Source: Clytia hemisphaerica (taxonomy: Eukaryota; Cnidaria; Hydrozoa; Leptothecata; Clytiidae). From it: a stretch of DNA of 64,000 bases. The notes beneath the pieces were generated by a model. That model did not search any database. It saw only the letters and a list, made by a program, of their open reading frames with translations, and had not been told where the DNA came from. The position numbers and the translations under genes are program-made. This document shows positions 40,021 through 64,000 of this stretch, piece after piece (position 1 is the stretch's first letter; each line of letters begins with the position of its first letter). The stretch is from assembly GCA_902728285.1 (NCBI GenBank), contig CACVBU010000360.1, forward strand, positions 62,001 to 126,000. The letters are read 5' to 3'.

Positions 40021-41472
40021 AACAAAATCCTTTACTTATGAGATAATGAAACTTTATAATGAATTGACACCTCTTTGTTTTCTTTTTTATTATTCGTCAA
40101 ATTTTTAATAGAATCCACCATTGTTGTAAGTCTTTGCATAAAAAAAGAAAAAGGTTAGAATTTGAATGATGTCAAAAATAATTATAACCCCCGTCTCTAG
40201 TTTATCAATGAACTATCTACCAATCAAAACATCGATCAAACTTGCGCCAGCTCTCGAGAGGCTTCTTTTTTTGTAGAGCGGGAAAATCATCAGGATGTGC
40301 TACAAAATTGTAAAACCAGCCAGTTTGGAAATGCTATAATGAAGTTTGATAATTTTTAGACTTCTCAACTACTATAAGAATACGACTGAGAGGGTTTGTA
40401 AAGTTCCCATATATAGATTAAAATTTCTCAATAGATAAGCAACCACTTCTGAAAAAGCCCGGTTTTGTGGTTCTGAAGGTATATGTTGTAAAAATGATTA
40501 TGCTATATCATTTCTGTATAATTCTTTTTCTCTTATTTTGAGGAATTATATGTTATTGTGAGAAACTTTGAAATTCAAAGCGAAATACTGTACGATTTTA
40601 TCATCACTACAAGATTTGCTCACGTGGGTAGAGAAGTTCAAAGAGAAAACCCCATTCATATTAACTCAAGGAGAACAGCAATTTATTTGTTTAGATAAGA
40701 AAAAATGATATCGCAAACTCTAGGCTGATTTGAATATAGTACTCTTTCATTCATTCCCCTTAATTTCATAGTACTAACTTATATCGTGAGAGTTTAAGAT
40801 AAAGAAGAAATTATTCATTCAAAACGAAAATTCACTATGGAAAAACCGCAATCTAGAGTGTATTTTGACGGTTGAAAGAACTTCCTAAATTTCCGGCAAG
40901 AAGAGTGCTAATACCTTTCGTAAAAGTTCGCAAGAATGTAGTCCGCACTTTAGGTGAAAGTGACGGTTTTCAGGAAATTGGTTTTGCGAGGATTGTGGTC
41001 TACAATAAACAATCTTTCACATAAGCAAATGATCAAATGTTGTATTCCTTTTTTATGTCAAGATTTTTTGATTATTTTTTTCAATAATATGATAATAAAA
41101 AAGCCTATTTATCCCAAAAGTAAAAATATATAAAACTAAAAAAGGGATCTGGAAAAAAAGCTACAAAAATAAAAAAATCTCAAATATGAACCGCAAAAAT
41201 AATATCACAAACATCTAATTACTGTCGACAATACCAATTAACGAAATAATTAGAAACGAATTTGCAATGTCTCTTTTGGGAAAGTGATAAATTCTTTGAC
41301 CGAAAATTGTCCGACTTAAAAATTAATGACTACAAAATTGCCCTACAATCCATTATAATATATTCTTTTGTCGAGCTATAAAATTAGTGCTCAGATGGCT
41401 ACAATATTTTCGCTTTTTGTGACGTTTTCTTTTATGACAAAGATTACGTAAATTTTCGGTTTTCTCTGTCCA
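39880..41472. other. Myc upstream / CAD downstream spacer
   Basis: 1.5-1.6 kb that must hold the Myc promoter and the CAD 3'UTR. Only an E-box (40621-40626) stands out; no repeat element was recognised, in contrast with the flanking introns. Confidence 0.5.
40621..40626. promoter_or_regulatory. CACGTG E-box upstream of Myc
   Basis: A palindromic CACGTG, the optimal Myc/Max site, about 0.6-0.75 kb upstream of the likely Myc first exon and within 0.85 kb of the CAD stop. It could allow feedback on Myc, but one hexamer of this kind is expected every few kilobases by chance. Confidence 0.25.
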
Positions 41473-54993
<13,521 letters not shown>

Positions 54994-57415
54994 CTAAAAC
55001 AGGAAAAAAACAACTTCAGTCTATAATGTACCAACACTTCTTATTAGATAACAAAAAGACATCTCTTGAACAAATGCCGTACTATTAGGGAACGAAGTAT
55101 GCTGTACTTACGCACCTTATTGGATGAAAAAATGGTGGAAGAACTAGAACATACAATGCCAGGTACAAAGTACTCAAAAGAAAAGGCATAGTCTTGTCTA
55201 CTAATGACCTAAAGGATGATTAATTTGAAGAACAATCATTACTTATTTGTAATCATTGGTTTGATTGAAAAGTTAGGGGCAAGGGATATTCAGAATTGCA
55301 AGAGAAAAGGTTTTCATTTTGCTAGCTCTGTCAGGATTTATTCGTATCGATTGATAGGTGAAAAAATGGAACCAATTTTGGGGGATATTCTTACACTAAT
55401 AGTTTGAATTTTCAGTTTTATTTCGACTAAAGTCCATCTCTCTTTTAGGAATGTTTTACATTGTGAAATAAGAGTACAGATTGAAAGAAAAGTTTTGATA
55501 CTTGATGCCAATAGATCCTTTATGATGAGCCATCATTTTGAGGGTAAAAAAGTGATCTGATTTCAATGAAATCTAATACCCAAAACATAGGAATAATCTA
55601 AACAAAGCAAACTCGAAACCACAATATTTATTTTCATACATAACTTTGGCTGATTTACTGCTGACATTTTTTTGAATTTGTGCAATGCAGTGCGTCTATC
55701 CCCTTTGTTTCCATCTTAAAGTAACTCTGTATACCTCTCCTTTCAGTTACTAGTACTTACTAAGGCGTCGAATTGCTTTAAGGTAACACCCGGCGTGTTT
55801 GGCAAAGACACATGTCTCTACCTAACATAAATTTCAGAAGTCATAGGTGGTAAAAGAAAGTCCTTATTCAGTGAAAATTTCCATATTGTTTTTAAAGATT
55901 TTGAAGGAGTTGAATTAACAAAAGCAAAAACATTTCGACCTTTTTAGAGGAACAATATAAAAAAGTGTAGAAAGGGATTACCGCATAGCTTTTTCAGATT
56001 GACTGATTTGGAAGAAAAGCATTTAAGGGTCGAAATCAAGGTAATGGCATACAAAGGTAAGGAAGTGATAAACTGGTACATGATTGACTTTTCTTACGTA
56101 AATTACAAGTACGATGACACCACAAAAAATTGAGAATTTTTGACATCCAAAATATTACAGCAACCCCATTTCGGCTTGTTTAATGGGAAAGAAGGAGGGG
56201 TCTGTGGTTTGGTTTAACTCAAGAATATAGGACAACAATTAGACTCAAAATGGCCATTCAATATCTTGAACTGCTTTTAAGAACTATACATTTCTGGTCA
56301 AGCCTGGTCCGCTATTCGCAGTAGAGTTTTAATTTTCTTCATCCAAATTGTGCTCGAAATCAGCATTTCCATAATTTGTTTTTAAATTTAAATCAATTTC
56401 AGTCTGCTGTTCTTATAGAATTCTCAACTAAAAACAGAATCTGTATATACGATAAATTCCGTTTGAAACATTTTAAGGGGGTATCGGTTTGAATAACACT
56501 GTCAATGGCCATTAACGATCTCTTTTTAAAAGAAAATGACTTGTTTGAAAATGTTAAATGACCCCATTTGGTGGTCGAATCACTTTGGTAACAATAAGAT
56601 TGACGGTTAATATTTTTCTATAAGAACTAAAAAAACTGTTTTTATTGACTTTAGTTGGCATCATTTATTTGACTTTTAGCTTGGAATACTCAGAGTGGTA
56701 TCGTTTTCAAAGAATTTGTTTTCCAAGAAGTAAACAAAGGAATTTTACTACCGTTCGCAAACTGTTGACATTTAAGTGGTTCAAAATCAAATTAAATCAG
56801 CTGTCTGAAACAAGAAACTGTAACAACATTTACTTTCCTTACTACGCATGTTTCATGATGATTAAGCAAGAATGGGAGGCGAATGAATGAATGAATGAAT
56901 GAGTGAATGAATTGATAAAGGAATGAACAATCAAGTTAAGCTTAAAGTTTTCGAGCTGGGCTAGATAATCAGAAGATATGAACAGAGATACCAAAAGTCA
57001 TTTTCAAATTTAGGTAACTCTTAGAGGACAAGGAAAATATATCTTTTTTAGAAATATAATTATTTCTTTTCCCTGGCCTATGCCAGTTTTCTTAAGACTA
57101 TAAACTAAAAGTAAAGTAAGAAACAGTGCTAGTAGCGCAAAAGAAATGGTGGAGTTTTTCTTATAAAGGGACCGGCATTCATGGAGAATGAGAATGAGAT
57201 TTAGAAAAATGTTCTGCTGCCAACATAGTGGTTTTGCTTCATTTCAAGTGCAATTAGAAGTAACAACTTGAACGTTTTTTCTCAAGTCGCTATCAAAGAT
57301 TAAATGCATACCAAAAATAGACTCACGTCTCGCCACTGTAAGCACCTCACTGAGATGCTAATGCAAAACTTTTGAAGGGTGTAGTCATAATTGAGATAAG
57401 TAGTGTTTTTCAAAT
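54994..57415 (-). other. Upstream CAD intron or flank, nothing recognised
   Basis: No exon for the missing N-terminal third of the ATCase domain was found. A (GAAT)n microsatellite lies at 56878-56910. The short ORFs (for example 55216-55407 and 56645-56890) have AT-driven composition. Confidence 0.5.
56878..56910. repeat. (GAAT)n microsatellite
   Basis: About eight imperfect GAAT units. Confidence 0.8.
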
Positions 57416-57644
57416 ACAAGTTTTTTTTGTAAGAACAAACTTTTTAAGAACATAAGGCTTCGATGGCCTAAATATCAAAGAACCTTTCAAGGCTTCATGG
57501 GCTCTAAAATGCCCAATTTCTTGGGAAAAAATACTAAAACAATGGTAAAAATAAGAACATTTTAAGAACATTTTAGGCTTAAAACTCGAAAAGTTAAGGA
57601 CATCCAAAGGCTTCAAAAATTTCGGATGTTATTATAAAAAAACC
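57416..57644. mobile_element. CACGTTTTTTATAAGAACA-family element
   Basis: ACAAGTTTTTTTTGTAAGAA and, inverted, GGATGTTATTATAAAAAAAC. The body has GGCTTCGATGGCCTAAA, GCCCAATTTCTTGGG and AAGAACATTTTAGGC. Confidence 0.65.
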
Positions 57645-57734
57645 CATCTTCATAATTTGTGGATATGGTTCTTTGGAATGGTGATGTGATTTGATAACTA
57701 TAAAAAAGCTTTCCGAAAATATGAAAATAAAAAT

Positions 57735-59024
57735 CGTACAGCACCTGACCCCGAGAATGTAGGTGAAATTTGAATCAGACCTGAAAGATGTAGATTTGCA
57801 TTTTAAAAGATATTAAATATTTTTAACGAAATTTTGAACTCCCAAAATACTTTCCCAGGGGTTAGTTTCATTACTTTTGATAGATAGACCAATTTTTTTG
57901 GTCCTTGAAGTTGACTCCCATTTTCGTTATAGCCCCCAGAATGTAGGTTTGGTTTTATGGCTTTAAATCTAGTAATAGTATAATGTTGATATTTTTTCAA
58001 TTGTATTAATTCTAACAGCAAATTTTAGAAATGTTTTATGCAAAAATAATATTCTAAAGAGCATTTTGTTATTCTGAAAATTGGATTTTTTCACTTTTTA
58101 ACCCCCAGAATGTAGGTGAAAAGATTCGGTTGTTGGGAATGGAATTTCGGTATTCATCGGAAATTATTGTTCTCTAAGTGAAATTCATACTTTAGAAATA
58201 TACGCTGACAAAAAATTAACAAATATATTAATTTCATTTTACTACAAATGAGGAAAAGTAAAAGGAAGGACGAAAAGAGGAGACAAGAAAGTTCTTTTTA
58301 TTTTGTAGGTTGAAAATTTTGTGTTGAAATATGTGAATAATGTAACAACACCCCTGCCTCACAGCCCCGGTGGAACTTTTTTCCCACTTCGGGTCCAAAA
58401 ATTTATACTTAAGTCCAAATTGGAATAGAAATTCTATTGCTCCAAACTTAGGCAAATTTTCTGATTGGGCTGGGGCCCCAACGGGTCTGGGACACGTCGT
58501 AAAAGCTCAACATTTCAATATTAATCATCTCTCAGGTATTACTTTCATGTTATTAAAGTACAACAAACAAGTTTTATATAATTTGACAGACTTTTTATGT
58601 CGGGTTATAAAGGCCCCCAAATTGTAGGTCAACTAACCCCAAAAGTTAGGTCAAACATTTTCGTCAAAATATCTAACTTAGAACAGTAAATATTGAAATG
58701 AACTATTTTCCCCATTTCCTTAGTGCATTAGGACTAAGAAAATACCCAATCATCATAACTTAATTCCAATAGATTTCGATTTAGAGAGGATTTATTTAAA
58801 AAATGTCTCAGTTCGGGTAATATCCAATCAACTTCCATTCAGATTTTCGTTGGAAAAAATTAATTCAAGTTAAAATTTTCTGTCCAGAAATAATCAGTAA
58901 GATGTAACAGTATGCTCTGAAACAAATTTTTATGAAGTTGAACTATCGTTAGGGCTACAATACTAAAAAATGAGAAACCTACATTCTCGGGGTTTACTAC
59001 ATTCTCGGGGTCAGGTGCTGTACG
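57735..59024. mobile_element. 1.29-kb TIR element with internal CCCCAGAATGTAGGT repeats
   Basis: Perfect inverted ends of 28 bp: CGTACAGCACCTGACCCCGA then GAATGTAG, mirrored at 58997-59024. The end motif CCCCNAGAATGTAGGT recurs inside at ~57936, ~58101 and (diverged) ~58615, plus a second copy just inside the right end. A copy of the AACACCCCTG family is nested at 58347. No transposase. Confidence 0.82.
58347..58500. mobile_element. AACACCCCTG-family MITE, copy 2 (nested, shorter)
   Basis: AACACCCCTGCCTCACAGCC then CCGGTGGAACTTTTTTCC matches the inverted right arm of the copy at 49921. Its right end (GGGCTGGGGCCCC, GGGTCTGGGACAC) matches that copy's inverted left arm. The outermost bases on the right are decayed. 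Confidence 0.6.
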
Positions 59025-59997
59025 CGGTTCTTAATAGCTCCTTTAAAATTAATCTTTTAGAAAGAAAATAAATACCATAGCATAGTTGGGAGATACTAAA
59101 AAATCAGCTAAAACTTCGTCACCTTGCAAAAGAATTCTTATTGGGTTACAGTGTACTGAGAAAGGGCTGTATTTTAGATCAAGTTATTGCAGGATTACGC
59201 TCTTGATAGGCTCAAGAGTATAAGGAAGTTGTCGGGCTTTTTTCAGATATTTTTCAATGCAGTGAAAAAAGTATATATGAACAAGAAACGAAAAAATAGC
59301 AATCAAGTTCATTTTGAAGCATGAAGCGAACCATTGGAATTTTTAATATGTAAGCATTAAGAAAAAAAGAAAAGAAAAGATGTGATTAAAAACTGATTGT
59401 TCTTTAACCCACAAGTTAATTGTGGTATGTGTATTTTGTAAAAGAAATGCTTTTAAAACATTATTTTGGGAAAAAAACAGTATCATTACTTAATAATTGA
59501 GTTGCTGAAAGCTGAATTAATTTCATGGTCTGATTAATTTTATTTTGACGAGGTCAGAGGAAAACCCAACCATCGTAAGGGGGTTAGTATACCATAAAAA
59601 TTGACAAGAGTCTGACATAACAAGTGTTTTGATTCGACATATCTTATTGCTCAATGAATTGCAATTGCAAACACTGTTTGTTTTCATACACAATTGAGTG
59701 CCACGTTTTATATACCCATTGAGTCGTGTCCCCTCACTTTTTTTGCCGAGAAAGATTATTTTGAAAACTTCAATGAATTCGTTTCAAATTGACTCGAAAT
59801 GGGTCCTAAAATACCTCTTTCACCCTCAAAATTCAAAGTTTTTCTCCGTTACCCAACCATGGTGGGCAACGTCAATCTATTCCAATATTTGGCCCCCTCC
59901 CTTCAGCTCTCAAGCCGGGGGCCCTATCATGCAAAGAAAATTCGTAGCCTCGCTTTAAGAAACGAACATTGCACACCTTTCAAATTTTCAACAAAAT

Positions 59998-60083
59998 ACA
60001 CTTTTTTTATAAGAACATCCGAATTATTTTGAAGCCTTGTGGATGTTTTCAACTTTTTGAGTCTAAAATGTTCTTAATTTCAC
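59998..60083. repeat. CACGTTTTTTATAAGAACA-family fragment
   Basis: Left end and the GAAGCCTTGTGGATG...TCTAAAATGTTCTTAA portion only. Confidence 0.5.
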
Positions 60084-60319
60084 CGTCAACCCGTGTCCTG
60101 TGTTCAAAATAATGTCAATGCATTAGAATTTAATTCTTAGAGATGTATTTTTATCGAAGAATCATTGGATCTTTTAGATCCTAATGCGAAGCAGAGATTG
60201 ATCGTGCCCTTGAAAGTAACACTGGCTCTTAATCAACTATAAAAGGTTGATAGTCCGTTGGATATTGCTGGATATGGTTTCCTTGCCAAAAGAACAAAAA
60301 TTTTGCTCAAAACCATGGA

Positions 60320-60515
60320 TCAGAAAGGAGGGGCGTATGGGGGTTTGCGATTTCCGAGATACCGAATAATTTTGCTGAAATTTCCGAGATTCCGTAAAAG
60401 TTCACGGACTTCCGATACCGAAACAGTTTCAGCATTCCGAAATACCGAAGGAATTTTGCCCGATTTCCGAAGATCGATTTCCGGAATTCCGAAATACCGT
60501 ACGCCCCCCCCACAA
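60320..60515. repeat. TTCCG/CCGAAATACCG repeat flanked by GGGGCGTA ends
   Basis: GGGGCGTATGGGGG at the left and CCGTACGCCCCCCCC at the right form a short inverted pair. In between, TTTCCGAGATTCCG-like units recur six to eight times. Probably a small repetitive mobile element. Confidence 0.5.
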
Positions 60516-61669
60516 GATAGGTAACAAAAATCCCCTTAGCAGGAGTATGATGACTGATGTTGTTGACATTCGATAAGAGGCCTACCTAAGGAGATGGAAG
60601 AGATGTTATGTTGCAGACAGAAAACATTATAGAAATAATAAACACTCCATTCGAGTGGCAGATCTCAAGTTTTTCTCTTTTTCTTTCAATGGTATGCCTT
60701 CCATACACAATAAAAGAACAAACTTTATTAGAACATAAGGCTTCGAAGTCAAAACATTTATGAACATTCTAAGGACAACCGAAGGCTTTACAGAATTTAG
60801 TTTGGGCTCGAGTGCAAGGATTCGTATTTTTCCACACGTGACTTTACTGTCACGATAGACCATAAATTGACAAAAAGCCAAATTTCAGAAACATGGTTCC
60901 AATGTTAGAAAATTTTTACGGCTATTAAAAAGTTAAGGATCACGTTATTTTAGTATTTAGAATCAATAACAGCTACTTTGAATTGTCAAAAGCTCCTTAG
61001 TTTATTACGATAAGATGTCGTTAAAATATACTGTTATTTTTGAGTGAGCAAAAGATCAGGCTTAGACGATATTGATATCCGGCCTTTGAGCTAAAATTAA
61101 CAACGTGTAGACATCGAAAAGAATTGACAAGTTTTTATAGTAAGCGTCACAGACTTCAGACTTTTTACTCATTTCATAATTTTTGAAGTGTGAGAAAATT
61201 TCATGCTCATGAAAACCATTTTATTAGACGGGTAAGAAAATGACAATAGGACAGCAATGTTAGCTAACTGACAGCTGACTAATATCTTCGTGTTTGCTGT
61301 CAGTGACGTCATCTCCACATATATGAAGTGCCATGTCCGTCGACAACACCACGTCGAGTAAGTTCTAAGAGTGCTGCACGTCGGATGAACCAAAAGAGCC
61401 AAAGAATTCCAAATCTAAAAGCACTTCGTTGCAATGGTTTATGGACGTTTGACGTTCTGGCTCATTTTTCTTTTTTTTTAAATAAGGATAGGATGGAGAG
61501 CACCTCAGAAAAATGAGGTTTATTTATATAAACAAATGGAGTCCTGATTCCAAATGGTTAATATGTTATGCCTATAAAAGGAACAACACAACTCCAATTC
61601 AACGGTGGTCTTGGTTCCCGCTATAGTATCTGATAAACATTGTTGTCAAGTATATCTAACTCAGCATTT

Positions 61670-62340
61670 TTATACAGAGTGTTTCAAATAAAGGCTCAAT
61701 CCTTCCTTCTTTTTTATTGCATCTCTCAGATCACGAGAACGTATTATTTGAATGAATGACGTGTTTTTGACAATAAAAATTGACATAATATTGATCCGAT
61801 TTCAAACTCGTCTACAGTGTGCCTCAAACTAATCTGTTTTACTTCCTCATTTAATACAGCGTGTATCAAAAAGTAATTCCTCTACAGTGTGTCAATCATA
61901 ATGAACTTTCCTTTTATACAGCGTGCCTCAAAAAAAAGGCATCAATTTTCAATGATGACAGATTTGTGGTTTTCAGAGACATTGTGAATTATCCAATTAA
62001 TTCAAATTCCTCTACAGTGTGTGTCAATAATAATGAACTTTCCTTTTATACAGTGTGCCTCAAAAAAAGTATCAATTTTCAATGATGAAAGATTTGTGGT
62101 TTTCAGAGACATTGTGAATTATCTAATTTCAAATTCCTCTACAGTGTGTGTCAATCATAATGAACTTCCTTTTGATACAGTGTGCCTCGAAAAAAGAATG
62201 GATGATGAAAGATTTGTGGTTTTCAGAGCCATAAAAACTATCTAAGTTTAAATACTATACTTTTTTTTACGGTGTGTCACAAGAAAAAAGTATTAATTCA
62301 CAATGAAAAATCATTTGTGGCTTTGTTGATTATGTAAATC
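61670..62340. repeat. ~127-130-bp tandem array of TACAGTGTG units
   Basis: Three well-matched units start at 61881, 62011 and 62138, each with TCTACAGTGTGTGTCAAT(C/A)ATAATGAAC-like starts, a second ATACAGTGTGCCTCAAAAAA in the middle and GATTTGTGGTTTTCAGAG at the end. Diverged units extend the array on both sides. Overlapping ORFs translate it as a repeated peptide, an effect of the period. The TACAGNGTGTCTCAAAA core resembles the ends of mariner-type elements. Confidence 0.85.
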
Positions 62341-64000
62341 TGAAACGTCTCTGTCGTTTCACAATAAATATCCAGACTTCTTACTACTGAAAAAACATGA
62401 CATTTTTTATTCTTGAATAGGAAAATTACTCATTGGCTCAAGGTGGACACAACGAGATAATTCCAATGCAATAAACGTAAAGGATGGCAGAAGTCAAAAC
62501 AAACATTTCAGTTGCATTGTTCGAAAGGTTTCGGTACGACTACAATTTGATTACCTTATAAACTCGTTTAGGTTAGCTAACGAGGAAAAGCGGCCATAAC
62601 GAGCAAATAGCTCTCCAAAAACCAAAGGCCTATATAATACACTTGGGTTAACCAAAGTGATTAAAATTAAGATTGCATAGTCAAGAATTCAACTGATTAT
62701 CACCTCAAATGGGGCACAGATCGTAATAGAGTAGTTTTGTGAAAAAGTCCTCTAAACAGCTCGATGGTTTACTTCAAAGATAAGAAAACATCGAGTTCTA
62801 CTAAATTGTCAGAAACAAGCGTCATACGCGTGGTAAGATAGATGGTACAGAGACAACGGCGACCCTGCAACAATAGCTCGTCCATAAAGACTTTGAATAA
62901 CAACCCTAACCAAGATATCGTTGGTTAAACTCTGAAAAACTGAAAAACCTGAAAAACTAACTGCCGTTCGGCGGACAACCCTGATATTCTTCTAAACAAA
63001 TTTGTGAGATCAAGAGTAATTAAGGTCAATCTAGAGAAGAAAGCCCGAGAAAGTTCTGATTGAAGTGTGCGCCACATGTTTGTTAACAACAGTGGAAAAC
63101 ATGCTTTAGTCTCAGCTTTGGTCTCAGGCTTTGTATTGAATACAATCGTTATCAAAACGAGACAGAGATATGGGGTTAGTAAAAGTACCATCAATATAAA
63201 AGTTTGTTGACCCAATTAAAGACTTAAACCCTTTCAAATTGGATATTACCACTACTTATATGAAATTAATGAAAGTAATTTTCTATTTCCATTAAAAATA
63301 TTGTGCATATTTGTTATTGCATAAAATGAGAAAAATTGACGTGATATTTTTTATGAAAGCGAGTGAATTTTGGCTGTGCCTTGTCTGTTCTCACAATTAA
63401 AATATTCTTGATAAGTTAAATTAAGCATAAATTTTCCTTTTATCTAGGGTATTTCTCTGGGCTTTAAACTCCATAGTGTTAACTTGACACAGGAAAAATA
63501 ATTATATCATCGAGAGATTTTATTTTTAGTTGCATAAAACGACCCATGCCCTGTTAGAGATGATAAAAGGTAATTCGAGAGTCTTTTGATGGGATACATG
63601 TAATCGGATAAGCTATGGTTCGGTTTTGTTCTTATATCAGGAAACACAACTGCTGACACTCAGCTGGAATGCCAAAAATATTGAGCTCGTGTATTGATCA
63701 ATTGCATAAATCTGTCAAAATTCAGTAAATCGAAGCCGCCATTGAAAATAATCTAAGTGTAGAAAAAAGATTTCATGGGGTCGAATGTCCACTTTTGAGG
63801 GTATCTAGGCATTTAAAAAAATTCTGTGCCGTGTGCAAAACTATTGCATGCAATTTGATATTACCGTTCAAGAAATAGAACCCTTTAGAAATAACGTAGA
63901 TTCTGATTCATCCGAACATTTTTTAAACGACTCGCATCATACTCATCAGTAGGCCAAAAAAAGTAGATATTTTACACGAGAAAGGTTAGTCTCATATGGG
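62341..64000. other. Right edge, nothing recognised
   Basis: AT-rich sequence. The 96-codon minus-strand ORF near 62925-63215 overlaps a short TGAAAAAC repeat and has no motif. Confidence 0.45.

Larger units (their letters stand above)
59025..61668. other. Unassigned stretch with repeat fragments
   Basis: Contains family fragments at 59998-60083 (ACACTTTTTTTATAAGAACA...) and 60706-60800 (AGAACAAACTTTATTAGAAC), and the TTCCG-rich block at 60320-60515. No exon supported. Confidence 0.45.

Noticed and set aside
58470..58500. Minus-strand FYDVS reading, considered as the missing CAD FYEVSTRT exon
   Set aside because: The following residues do not match (QTRWGPS) and the bases belong to the inverted AACACCCCTG MITE.
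61169..61516. ORFs on both strands with a RRAALLELTRRGVV-like reading
   Set aside because: No family recognised, no consistent splice signals, short.
61861..62245. Repeated-peptide ORFs
   Set aside because: They follow the ~127-130-bp tandem repeat and shift frame between units.
62925..63215. Hydrophobic 96-codon minus-strand ORF
   Set aside because: AT-biased composition and a TGAAAAAC repeat at one end; no signal-peptide or membrane-protein family recognised.

Overview
This is a piece of an animal (metazoan) nuclear genome. It is AT-rich (about one third G+C by eye), its genes are split by long GT...AG introns, and it is full of small inverted-repeat transposons. I found no operons, bacterial genes, CRISPR arrays or rRNA/tRNA genes. 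The species cannot be named. Two things suggest a non-vertebrate, perhaps a cnidarian or another early-branching animal: the LINE with a C-terminal zinc-knuckle-like segment, and a short Myc whose Myc boxes differ from vertebrate ones. That placement is a weak inference.

Layout. (1) 1-3580: a LINE retrotransposon whose endonuclease tail and reverse transcriptase are open from the window edge to a stop at 2708. A 615-bp inverted-repeat element sits in its 3' tail, followed by the A-tail. (2) 3.6-10.7 kb: gene-poor DNA with nested terminal-inverted-repeat (TIR) elements, a decayed second LINE fragment, and one unexplained minus-strand ORF near 8.3-8.5 kb. (3) 10,826-34,270 (+): a complete CYRI (FAM49) gene, 11 coding exons, 329 codons plus stop; it encodes a Rac1-binding inhibitor of Scar/WAVE actin signalling. 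(4) 34.3-38.1 kb: a convergent intergenic or 3'UTR stretch with a long fold-back repeat. (5) 39,437-38,127 (-): a complete Myc proto-oncogene, two coding exons, 355 aa, with likely non-coding 5' exons. (6) 54,993-41,473 (-): the last six recognisable exons of CAD, covering the C-terminal ~217 residues of its aspartate carbamoyltransferase domain. The 5' part of the gene is beyond the window or in exons I could not recognise. (7) 55-64 kb: no recognisable exon, several transposons and a ~127-130-bp tandem array.

How the genes relate. CYRI and Myc lie tail to tail, and CAD lies directly upstream of Myc on the same strand. From memory, human MYC-CYRIB (8q24) and MYCN-CYRIA (2p24) are also convergent pairs, and CAD is on human 2p. 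The cluster therefore looks like the compact ancestral form of a linkage group kept, in expanded form, in vertebrates. CAD is also a classic transcriptional target of Myc.

Several small transposon families can be defined from this window alone: a family with CATAGTGTCC ends and 5-bp target duplications (one copy has its empty site in the window), a Mutator-like element with a 9-bp duplication and a tRNA-like insert, a Harbinger-like element with a TAA duplication, and others. Exon coordinates were read by eye from splice signals, reading frame and family knowledge, not computed.
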